Positions 22,501 through 33,839 of a stretch of DNA of 64,000 bases are shown piece after piece. Position 1 is the first letter of the stretch. Every line of letters begins with the position of its first letter. The notes beneath the pieces are model-generated. The model was given only the letters and a program-made list of their open reading frames with translations, was not told where the DNA came from and made no database searches. The position numbers and the translations under genes are program-made. Source of the stretch: Pleodorina starrii (lineage: Eukaryota > Chlorophyta > Chlorophyceae > Chlamydomonadales > Volvocaceae); NCBI GenBank assembly GCA_030267565.1, contig BRXU01000017.1, forward strand, positions 1,272,501 to 1,336,500, given 5' to 3'.

Positions 22501-25500
22501 TCACTGCCGGTACCGCCGCCGCCGCCGCCGCCCGACTGTTGCTGCGGCTGCTGCTGCATTGGCGGACCGCCAGTCCGGCTCGGGCCACTGCCGAGCGCCG
22601 CAGCTGCCGCTGCCGCTGGCACTGGCGCTGCCGCTGCTGATGCGGGTGCGGTTGCTCCACCTGCACATCCAGGTGGCGCTGCCGCCGGCGCCGCTGTCGC
22701 ATTGCCCGCTGCCGGCATCGGAGCAGGCACGCCTGGCCCTGATGGGCCTGACGGCCCTGATGGGCCTGATGGCCCTGACGGCCTCGCCAACACCGCAGCA
22801 GCGACCGCAGGCTGCTGCACGTAGGCGGGTAGCGGAGGCGGCGGAGGCGCTGGCGAAGGCGACGGCGCCGCGATAGCCGCCGCGGGCGTTGGCGGAGGTG
22901 GCGTAGCCGGCGGCAGCGGCGGCGGCGGCGCCGCCGCCGCGACCTGGTCCGCCGGCGGCCCGGCTTGTAGCGGATTCTGGGTCGCAGCTTGAGCCGGTGC
23001 GCCTGCCGTACCGCCTGCCTTGCCGCCGCGGCCCTCGCCGCCGGGGACGCCGCAGGTGCCGGCTGCACCTCCTCCATTGCCGTACTTGGCGCCGCCCATG
23101 GCGGCGCCGCCAGCGGCAAACCCCGCGCCCGTGCGGCGCGCTTTGCGCCGCTCCAGCAGCAATGCAGGACAGCCCTCCGACGTCGCCGCCGCCGCCGCCG
23201 ATGACGACCCCGTCGCCGCCACCAGGCAGGCCGCTTGCTCGGCTGCGGCGCGCGCACCGGCCGCCACCGCCACCACCGCCGCAGCGGTTCCCGCTCCGCC
23301 TCCGGCGCCAGAGATGAGCCAGGCGTCGCTCTCGGCGGGCACCGGCTGCAGCTCCACGCTGATAATCTGACCCATGGGTCGGTCCGGTTGCGCGGCTCCC
23401 GTCCGCACGTGCGCGAGGGGCTTCAGGGCCGTGGCCGACTCCGCGAGCACGGGCGCCGCGGCGGAGGCGGCGGAGGCGGAGGCGATCGCCGTCGGCCCTG
23501 AAGCCGCCTCCGCCGCACTTGCCGTACTGCCTGGTGGCGAGGAGCTGCGATCGCGCGGCGTGCACTTGCCGCTACCGTCGCCGCCGACGGAAGCGGAGCC
23601 CCCGCTGCCGCCGCCGCCGCAACCGCCGCCGCCGACGCGCTTGGGGCCACGCGGCGCCGCGCGCCGCACCTCCTGGCCGTTCCCGGACGCCGCGGCGGAG
23701 GCGGACGGCGCCGTGGACTGCTTCCCTTGTTGGACGTACGACAGGAGGATCCTCGCCGCAGCGGAGTGGCCGGCCTGCAGACGGGCACAAAGGGAGGGCC
23801 TTATGTGCACCAAAACAGCGCGCGATTCCCGCCGAGACACGACTTGGTTCATAGCATAGGTTGGTGAGGCGGTAGGGCTGGAAGTGCTCAGTTCTCAGGT
23901 GAAGGACTCCCCGCCATCCCCCACCTTGGCCCTGCCCCTGCCCCCGACCCCTGACACCCGACCCCGACGTGACCCACAGCCCCACCTACCTCCAGCGCCT
24001 TCTCCAGGCAGTGCCGGGAAGTGGCGGAAGACAGGTCCATGGGCGCGCCGCGGTGAAGCAGGTACGCCAGCAACAGCGGCCTGCCGTACCGCAGCGCCAG
24101 CTGCGCGGCGGTGTGCCCGCCGTACAGCGGCACCGTCAGCATGGGGTCGCGGCTGCGCTTCTTGGCCGCAGCAGTGGCGGCGGCGCCGCCGCGGCGGCCG
24201 CCGCCGCGCGCAGACGCCGTCGCGCCCGCGAGGGCCCCGGCCCGCAGCTTCTTCTCCTGGGGGCGTGGCGTGGCGTAGGAGGACATGTCGGGCTAGAACC
24301 GCCAAACGCGACAGACCGCATCGGAAAAAGCACGCATTGGAAAGCAAGCCAAATCCCCAATCCCCTCGTTCAACCTATTCGCCGCACATGTCAAGCGACG
24401 CATCATTTCCACCGAGAGCACCCTATCACTTCCTGTTCCTAAACTAAGCAGTCTTTGCCAACGTTACTTTTCTTGCTGGTCTGCACCACAATGCCAGGTC
24501 AGGTCAGGTCAGGTCGGGTGGGGTCGGTTCGGTTCGATTCGGTTCGGGTCAGGTCGGGTCCGGTCCGGTCAGGTGGGGTCGGGTGGGGTCGGGTCCGGCC
24601 CCTCACCTCAGTCCGCACATCCGCCTCATAGGCAAAGCACGTCGTCTTGGCACCCAGCGGCATCCGCGCATCCTCCACAAGCAGCCGCGCCGCCGCCAGC
24701 TCCAGCTGCCCGCCGCTGGCGCCCGCCGCCACCGCCGCCGCCGCGGCATCCGCAGCGCTGCTGCTGCTGCCGGCGCCCTCGCCGCTGCCAACGGCAGCGG
24801 GTGTTGCGGGTGCCTTGCACGCCCCCGCGCCGGCGCCCATCGCAGCGGCTGCGCCCCCCGCCGCCGCCGCCGTCACCGCCGGCGGCGGCGGCGGCGCAGG
24901 GGCGGGCGCGGCGCTGCAGCCGTAGTGGGCCAGCAGGTGAAGCGGCATGTAGCCCAGCGCGTCACGTTCCAGCGGGTCGGCGCCCTGTGAGGCGGGGGGG
25001 GGGCGTTTGTCAACACAATCAATCAAAGCAGCGACGCGGAAAACGACGGAAGAGAAAGCAAATGTAAACTTTGAGAAGACGTTCCATTGGACTTCCCTCC
25101 ATCATGAAAATAAGTTTTTTAGACACGCGGCCGCCGCCTTTTATTTCAGACTCATCGCGGTACGCGGGGCCCTGGCTCCGGAACCCTCCCCCAGCGCGCA
25201 ATGAGCAGCCGCGCCCGTCAGGCCAGTGAGCCCTCTCCCACGAGGGCGACGCCGGGTGAAGGACAGTGCAAGCTGCGAGGGCAGAACCCGGCGCCGCCGC
25301 CACCGCCCCCGCCACCGCCGGCCTACCCACATTCTGCAGCAGCCAACGAATGGCGGCCAGGTTGCCGGCGCGCACCGCCAGGTGTAGAGCCGTGTAGCCG
25401 TCCGCGTCCTGCACCCAGGAGTGGGAGGAGACTGGAGATGTTGGTATCCCAGTTAGGTTGCGCGATGCGGGATGCGGGATGCAGGGCTGAGATAAGGACG

Positions 25501-28500
25501 GATCCAGCAGGACGCAGATCCATTAGGGAGGACCGGAAACGTGGAGCAGTCCGGAGCAGTCCGGAGGGGGATGGAGGCGAAACGCTGCCAGGGAGGCGCT
25601 GCACACGCCACGCCACCACGCGGCTGTGGGTCGTCAAGAGACCTCTCCCGCCCCTAGGAAAGGGCGTCGATGCATACCGCCCCTAGACGGAACAGGACGA
25701 CGATGAGAGGCGTTGATGCCCATGCACTTGAAGGCCAGGCAGGCGCAATCACCCAAACCAACCCAGCCAACCATCCGTCCAGCCAGCCAGCGGCTTGACC
25801 CGGCATTCCGGTCGCCCCCGACCGCCTGCCCGCAGCGGCACGCACACAAATACACAGACACACATACACATTCACACGTACGTGTGCATCCAGCAGGGCC
25901 CCCCGCTGCTTCATAACCGCCATGAGGGGCACCGCTGCCTCGGGCGGTGCGGCGTCCATCACAGCCGGCAGCGCCACCAGCTGCAGCTGGGCCCGCAGCT
26001 CCTCGGTTTCGGGGCTGCACGCAACGAAGCGGAACGAGAAGGAGGATGGGCTTGGTGGCGGATGGGTGATGGGCGAAGGGGCACACATAACCCCTGTCAG
26101 TCAGCAACACGTGAATACACGTGAACTTGTGTGTTGCTTCTACAAGGACGACATCGCACATCGGACACATGCCGGAAATTGGAGAGCACATAGGCCTGCG
26201 TAGGCTGTGGTGCGGAGAGGTCCGTGCAGGGCCGCGCCGTGGCAGTAAGGCGGGAACCCCAGAACCCCGGGAGCCGCGGGTCTCAGTTGTCTGAGAGGAC
26301 AGGAGCGCGCGCTCGCCATGCAAGACGCAGGCGAGTGCTGCGAAGAACGCTGCAGCGGCCTCACCCCACCTCACCTCGCGGCGGCTCGGATGGCGACTCG
26401 GTAGTTGCACTGGACGCAGGGGCAGCCGGCCTGCAACCACAACGCACCACAGCACACCACACCACGTCAGGGGCGGGGCCCGGGGCGGGGCGGGGCACAG
26501 CACGTTGATGGGAGTGCGGCAGGGAAGAACCGGCCAACGCGGCGAGCAGTGCGGCAGCGCAGGGGCACATAACGGCGGCGCCACTCACCACCTCCGACCG
26601 CTCCACCCGCTGCGATGCGTGCAGCAGCCGCCGGTATATGTCCGCTTGGGCCCTCTGCGACCAGATTAGGCCAGGCCGGGTAGCGGAATGTGCACGTGAG
26701 CAACCCAAGCCGCGAAGGGGAGGGCGGGCAGCGAGTCACGGCGCAGAGAGGCATGTCGGCAGGGCGAGTAAGGGCCGCCCTGGGATAGGAGCCACCCCAC
26801 GTTGCAAAGGCGATACAACCCACCAACAGACGCCAGGGCGAGGCGAATGATAATGTTACCATGAAAATGCCTGGCGTGGCGTGGAGTGTTCCAGTTCAAG
26901 TTTCACCGCATACAGCTCCTCAGCACACCTCTTCTTTCAATCTGTACTTCCTCTCCAACTCCCACCCGATCCCACCACACCCCACCACCCCCAACCCCCC
27001 ACCTGCAGCTCCTCAAACGCCGGGTCGCCGTCCAGGAGCGCCTGTTTGAAGCACCCGAGTAAAACACACCAGTCAGTCAGTCAGTCAGTCATGGCGGCAT
27101 GACAACGGCATGACCCCCGTCAGCGACTCCCACTCCGGAGATGCAAAATAGAGAAGCTGCGCCAAGGTCCCGACCCAGGACAGCAAAGCGCGGCACGCCA
27201 TGCTCCTAATGATCACATCAGCTGTGGAGAGGCCACAACGCGAGAGAGGCCGCCGCATCCCATTCGTTGGGATGCGCGCCTTTCAGGACGACGCTGCGCA
27301 ACAGGCAACAACCTCCTCCCCGGCCCTCCCCGCGCGCACAGCCGCCGCAGCGCAGAGCCGGTGCAGGCAACGGGCCGCCGCCGCGCCCGGTTGCGCGCAG
27401 CGCGGTCCGTTAGGGGTAAGGAAAGCAGAAGCCGGCTTGGGATGCCCCGGAGCCCGCCGCCGCCGCAGCCGCCCCCCCTACCTGCACAATCTCCACGTCG
27501 CCGCGCTCGATGGCCATGTGGTACGGCGTGCCGTTGCTGTCGTCCGGCGTGTACGGACAGGCGCCGAATCGGAGCAGCTCCCGTACGGTGCGCGCGTCGC
27601 CGACTTCCACCGCGTGGCAGAGGCCCATGTACGACGCAACCGCCTGCGACCGACCACACAATCGGCATCGGGCGCCACAATCGGCATCGGGTGCCGGGAT
27701 CGGCATCGGGCGCCACAATCGGCATCGGGTGCCGAGAATCGGTGGTGCCACAAGCCGTGCCACAACCAACAGCACAGCCTTTCCCCAACAGTGACGAAAC
27801 CGACGTAGATGGCGCAGAATCGAAACCAACCGCCACGCGTTTGTCGCCGCAGGACGCATGCCAGGCAGGCAGGCAGGCACGCTGTAGCAAACGCCCAGGT
27901 AGGCGCTTCGAATTCCCTTTTCACTGCTTCACAATTCCCCCAACCCCTTTTTTGGCGGCCAGAGCGACCGGGCAGACGTCACACAGCTCGACCCGCACAA
28001 GCCCACCCGCCCGCACGTGTGCACGTATACACCCACGCATGTGCCACATACACATAGGATACAGCCCTTCCGCGTCGCACAACGACACAACGGCACACGG
28101 ACACAGCACCCGGTGCGCCCAACTGACCAGGGGCAGCCCCGCCGCCGCCGCCGCGGACGCGCGCTCCACCGCCGCCTTTTCCGCAGCGGCCGCCGCCGCC
28201 GCCACAGCAGCAGCAGCAGCCGCACCCCCGGGCTGCGCCCCGGCGGCCGCCGCGACCGCCGCCGACGTCGCGAACACCCAGTCCGCCGCCCGCGCCCCCG
28301 CCTGCAGCAGCAGCCGCACGCAGCCGGGCTGCGCGTGCTCCACCGCAAACCAGAGCGCCGGCAGCCCGAACTTGTCGCAGACGTTGGGATCGTCCACCTG
28401 CCGCTCCAGCAGCAGCTGCATGTGCGCATACGTGCGTGCGTGCGTGCGTGTGGGTGTCATTTTAGGGAAAAAGCCCGCCAAAACGCGCGCATGTGTGTAT

Positions 28501-31259
28501 GTCAACCGCCAGGGAACGGGGTGCGAGGGGCAGGGAATGAGGGAAGGGGACCAGTGACGGAAACTTCAGTGGCCAGAGAACCCTAAAACCCCGGTCCCGC
28601 ATGCCTCAGCGCCACCCGGGGGCCCACCCCGCACCCACCTCCAGCGCCTCCTCGTAGCCGTTCGCCGCCGCCATGCCCAGCGGCATCAGCATGGGCGGCC
28701 GACTGCCCGCCTTGGCGCCGCCGCCAGGCTGTCCAGACGGCTTCACGGCCACGACGGCGGTGCCGCTGCCGCCAGCGCCGCTGTCGCCGCCCGCTGCCGC
28801 GTCCTTGGCCTGGCCCGGCGGCCGCTGCGCGTCGTCCACCGGCCCCAACCCGCCCGCCGCCAGCGCGCGCTCAATGAGCACCACGTCGCCATACAGCGAC
28901 CCACGGGTCATCAGGCACGCGGCGCAGTCGGACCTGCCGCATAGGTTCAGCAGCGCCACCACCGACTGGTCGCACATACCGAGCTCCGCGGGGCTAGCGT
29001 CGTAGGAGACCTGCCGATTCAGCCACAGCAGCTGCAGCACGGAGCTCGCCGCCAGGTCGCCGCCGCCGCTGGCCGCCTGTCCCTCTGCAACGCCGCTGCC
29101 GACCCCGCCGCTCTCCTTGCCGTTACCGACGACCTGCAGCAAACCCGAGCCCGCCTCGCCGTGACCACCGCCGCCGCTGCTCCGCCGGCTGCCGTACCCG
29201 CCGCCAGACGTGCCGACAGGCTCGCCAGGCAGTTTCCCGCTGCTGCAGTCGCCGCCGCTGCCGCTGCTGCTGCCGCTGCCGCTGCCGCGCGGCCCTCGCT
29301 CGCTGCTGGCGGCGCTGCTGGTGCCGCCGCTGTTGGCGGTGCTGCTGCTGCTGCCGCCGCCGCTGCCGCCGTCGCTGGCGCTGCTGCTCGCGACGGAGGA
29401 GGACGACGTCGCGGCGGCCAGCAGGCGCAGCATACGCGTGCCGCCTCCTCGGAGCCACTCCATATGGCGACACCAGGAGCCGCACCCCGATTGGGACGGA
29501 GGCTCAGCCGGCTGCTGCGGCTGCTGCTGTTGCGACTGCTGTTGCTGCTGTTGCTGCTGCGGCTGGGCTGGCTGCGGCGCCTGCGATTTGGGTTGCGGCG
29601 CCTGGCCCAGAATGGTCTGCGGCTGCGGCGGCTGCGTCCGCTGAACTTCGTCCGTCTCAGCCCGCAGGCGTTCGGCGGCTGGCGGCTCCAGACGCGGCCC
29701 GGGCTGCTGCTGCTGCTGCGCGGCGGAGGCGGAGGCGTCGCGCGACGAGCCTGGCGCGCTCGGAGGGCCGTTGCTCGCCGGCGGAGGCAGGACGCCTGGC
29801 CCTGCGGCAGCGGCAGCGGTCTCCGGCTGCTGTTGCGGCTGCGGCTGCGGCCGCGACGACGCCTGGCCCAGCAGCGGAATGCCCATCCAGCCCGCGAACA
29901 CGTCCAGTGACACGTTGAGCGGCGTCTCCGCCTCGTGCACGAACGACACGGGCGGGCAGCCGTCCGGCGGCGCCGCGGGCATGCCGACGGTGTGACCCGG
30001 GTCCGACATCCAGAGGTGCCAATAGAGCGGCAGCCAGTCGGGCTCCTCCAATGGATCGGTGACCACCGAAGCCGGCGCCGGTGCGGGCGCGGCCGCGGAT
30101 GCGGAGCCCGTGGCGCGGTCTGGGGCTGTGGGACCGGCCACTCCCCCAGCTTTCGCGCCGCCGACGCCAACGCCACCAGTGGCACCCGCCGTGGAGCTGG
30201 CCGACGTGACGGTGGCGGCGGCGTTGACAGGCGCGTCGCCCGACGCTGCGCCCTGAGCCTTGGCGGCGGCGGCGGCGACGGGAGCGTCTGCCCCGCGCTG
30301 CTGCTGCTGCTGCTGCTCCGGCGGCGGCGGCGCGTCGCCGCGGCGCTGGGCTGCGCCCTCGCCGCCGCTCCAGTACTGCTCCCACAGGACCTTGTACGGC
30401 AGCAGGTGCAGCCGGAGAAGGCTGTCCGTGACGACGCATCCCGAGTCGTTGCTGTTGCTGCAGACCGCCTCCAGCGTGTTGTCCAGGGGCAACTCCCGCA
30501 GGTCGGGTCCGTACAGACTCATCTCAATCTGAGTGAGGAGCAAGGTAAGGGGACAGACTCATCTTAGGGGGCAGACCTCACTTCAATCTGAAGGGAGCGG
30601 TGAAGGAGCTAGGCAAGGGTGGTGCGACACAAAGTGAGTCCAGAAAAAACACCTTACTGGCGCCAAATCTACGAGGACAAGAGGACCATATGGTAATATG
30701 CAAACGGACCTGGGGTAGTCCCAATCGTTATTTTTGTCCAAAATTCGGAGGCGACAGGCGGCATCAGACAAACCGCGGCTATGCGGTGCATGGCGACGGT
30801 GCAAAATGGCAGCAGCAGTCCAGGAAGTTGCGTCTTACCTCCGGCTCGGGTCCATACTTGACTCCCAGTTGGTCGCATGCAAGAGCCGCAATTTCCGCCA
30901 GTCGCTGCGAGCGCAGCACGTGCAATTGAGCCGTGCGGTTTGGCCAGGGGGACTTAACCACGACCGAAAGGCTCGCTGCGGCTGCTTCGCCGTCTCCAGG
31001 GTCGCCATACTGCGTTTAGATGAAACCCGGATGTCAGTAGGTTCTACCAATTTGGGTATGTGTGCTATCAGATGGGTTGAGTGGCAGCAACGGGGGTGCT
31101 GCCGGCATACCACGTGCGTGTGCGTGTGCCTGCCCGACGCCTTCACGTGCTTACCTTGACACCCCCTCCGCAGCTCTTACATGACGCTGCCGTGTCCTCC
31201 ACTGCAGCGGACGCGTCTCTTGTCTGAGACGAGCACCCGATGCATACAGAGGCCATCAT
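16542..31259 (-). CDS. Giant protein: CxxC pair, ubiquitin-like module, ankyrin repeats, PAM2 motif (about 3,231 aa)
   Basis: Sixteen exons join in frame: 31259-31155, 31009-30839, 30528-28639, 28415-28128, 27643-27482, 27041-27003, 26654-26589, 26430-26375, 26014-25882, 25408-25331, 24984-24607, 24256-23990, 23774-20334, 20023-18003, 17536-17083, 16688-16542. The 18003/17536 junction is ambiguous; 17999/17517 and 17999/17472 also keep frame. The ATG at 31259 has an in-frame stop upstream. Residues 6-30 have CIGC and CKSC. Residues 47-134 look like a beta-grasp domain (LSVVVKSPW, EIAALACDQLGV, MSLYG, LPLDNTL). Ankyrin-type repeats lie at about 705-770, 819-885, 971-1018 and 1160-1226, with CPCVQC at about 910. 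Residues about 1230-3180 are Ala/Gly/Pro/Gln-rich. They include a PAM2 motif, SKLNPQAHEFVP, at 2353-2364, split by an intron, and a charged coiled coil. PAM2 motifs bind the MLLE domain of poly(A)-binding protein. The protein is therefore probably a cytoplasmic RNA-regulatory scaffold (inference). I know no protein with this exact layout. Confidence 0.78.
24496..24600. repeat. Pentanucleotide-type GGTCA/GGTCG repeat in an intron
   Basis: Degenerate tandem GGTCR, GGTTC and GGGTC units at the 5' splice-site side of the intron after exon 11 (donor at 24606). On the minus strand it is a C- and A-rich tract just inside the intron. Confidence 0.75.
27656..27745. repeat. About 18-bp tandem repeats in an intron edge
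   Basis: Four to five units built on CAATCGGCATCGGG(C/T)GCC lie directly upstream (in transcript direction) of the acceptor for exon 5 at 27643. They fill the usual polypyrimidine region of that intron. Confidence 0.8.
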
Positions 31260-33839
31260 CAATTTCCAACGGCCCCAGCCCGCGCCTGTACCCCGTCACG
31301 CGACAGGCAACCGTGCATCCGCCAGGCAGCGACACCGGAATAGTGCGCCTTGCTGAGGCGGCGGTGCGTCCTCGACCGCTGTAAAGCTTGCCTCCCGCCC
31401 CGGAAGCATGCAGCTGCAACTGTCTGAGGCAAGTGTAGCGCCTGTTGCAAAATTATAGTAATAAGCTTAGATTCTTCACCAGGCCACGGCAGAACCGGGG
31501 CCCGGCACACTGAGGACAGCAAAACTAGATTTCTACACGTCACGCCCTTGACGGTTGCAATGGTCCTCAGGGATAACGGTGCATATAAGGTTGAGCATCG
31601 AGAACAATCCTACACTAAAATTCAGAAGGTTTGTCGACCTATGAAACCTCCCGCCCCAAAAGTCCCGCCAACTGGAAATGTTCAGCAATCGAGATGAAGC
31701 GCAAGCCGCTTTTACACGTAAAGCTATTAGCGGCAAGCTTCAATTACACCAGAGGTCGAAATTGTGCGCACTTATTCCCGCCTTTACCGAACTCTAACGC
31801 CCTGCTCGTACCACATTGCATTGCCTTCATCAATTGGTGCTTTCATGCATTTTGCGGTTCCAATTTTTATTTTATATTATATATAAGTGCAAAAATGCTG
31901 AACGGGGCCCCGTTTATGGTAACCTGGAACCGGCAAATGACAGCTCTCCCCTGTTGGCAAGTGAAAGCCCCTGCCTTTTTCGGAACCTCCCCTGTCGTTC
32001 TACCTTGATGGCACGACCCCATAAGCCATATGCGCGGAAAACATGTGCACGTGCCGTTTCTGTTGCTACCTTACACGCACGCAGCACGGGATATGGCCGT
32101 ACACGTTGCCGCCGGAAATCCTGCCTGAGCCCGGGCACATCGTCACGGAGTCCTTGGCGATACCGTGTCCAGGCTGCCCTCAACAGACAGATGCGCCCTC
32201 GAACGCACCAGCAGCATTCCCATCGCCTTGTTCCCATTGCTAAGGAGCGCATGGGACACCAGCACGTCAGAAGCGTAACGACCGAGTATCCCATCACCAG
32301 AGCGCCAACACGCTCGCGCACACACCGCCGTCAGAAGGGGTTGCGGCTGGCAGCAATGCCGATACCGGTAATGCTGCTGGCCGAAAACTGTCACGTCGCC
32401 GGCAAATGCTCCAACTGTGTCAAACGCTCAGCTTCGTCCATCGCCTCCGCCTCGCGACTTGACACCAACGTCGCCAAACCCAACACCAGGGTGCGCCCTA
32501 CCTCAAAGATGCGGCCACCCCGCTCCGGCCGCGCTCGTGCCCCCGGGGCCCGCGTCCCGGCGCAACGTCGCCGCGGGGCCGTTCGGCACTCCGAGACCAA
32601 GCAGCGGCCTGGCGAGCGCGTGACGACGCACGATTGAAAGGTAGATGTAAACCCACCACCAGAACTGTTGGTACAGAAAAACGGCGCCAGGAATGTACAG
32701 AGCTTCAACGCGTCAAGCCCAAAACCGATGTGCCTGTCCGCGACTCACGTCCGCCGCGTCCGCCATCCATCATGGCCCCGTGCCATTCAGGTGTCCCCGC
32801 GGCGCAGCCCAGGACGCGCGCCGGAAGGAGCTCGCAGATCGGCCAATCCGCAAGGGCCTTTCGCTTTCCGGACGTTACTCTACATCATAAAACAAATAAT
32901 ACAAAGCGTACCGTACACGCAGGTAGCCGCGCTCACACGCGGCAAGCCTGCCGAGCGTGCACGTGCCCACCACGGCCCCCGTAAAACACCTCGTGGCCGC
33001 CGCTGCCGTCGTCTGAAATACCCGCCCCGTTTCACCACGGTAAACAGAGTGAGTAGCGTCGTTGTTGCTGCTGCAGCGGGAAGGCACGTCGGGACCTGGA
33101 ATGCGCATTCCCAGGAGCCGGGACACGCGACGCGACGGACAGACGGGACCAATGATATGATTTCATCACCCCTTGTCACCCGGCCACCTGCGGGGAGCTA
33201 AGAGCTCGCTGCTGCCGATCTAGTTACTGCCTTTCTCACCGCACCACACCAAAGCGCGCCCAGGAAAGATTTATGGTCACCAGAGCTCCGTCTGAGCAGT
33301 AAAAACCTCGACCTACACCCCTGACTAAGTGCCATGGCCCTCTCAAGCCAGTCGCCGCGGCGGGATCGCACAGGCTCGTCCGTCGCCACGGCAGCCCCAC
33401 ACAGGGACCGCTGCGCAGGAGCCGCGCCACCGAAAAACGAATAGCGCTCCGCCCAAGCTCGACACGGCAATCGGCCGTTGGCTACCAGAGCAGCTAAACG
33501 CCCTCCGGCGCCGTGGCGCCGCAGCGCGCGGAACAGCGCGCGAAACAGCGCCGGGCGAAGTCATGAGAGGACCGTGAGGTGGCCAAGCACCCTTGCGTAC
33601 TAGGGCGGCCGCCGCCGCCGCCGCTGCTCCACCAACAGCGTCGACACATCCTGCGACCCACTGCCTCTATACTGCAGACATGCGCTTGGACATGTGCACG
33701 TGCAACAAGCACCCGCCGGCGGCACGCCCCCACCACACCCTCATATGCCCCTCCCAAGAAAGATAAAACACCGCGCTCTGAATCAGAGGTACTGTCTACC
33801 GGGGCCAGTCAGCGGTCCCGCTCTCTCCAAATGGATTTC
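31260..33839. other. Spacer between the PUF gene and the giant gene
   Basis: Probably 3' UTR of the PUF gene, then promoter of the giant gene. TTACA at 32071-32075 and near 31713 would be minus-strand TGTAA signals. The part from 31440 to 31910 is notably AT-richer, as expected of a promoter. No other gene is supported. Confidence 0.4.

Noticed and set aside
17539..23859. Long plus-strand frames (for example 17539-18792, 20398-21222, 21009-21695)
   Set aside because: They are antisense to the large exons of the giant minus-strand gene and arise from high GC and CAG/GCC-rich coding sequence.
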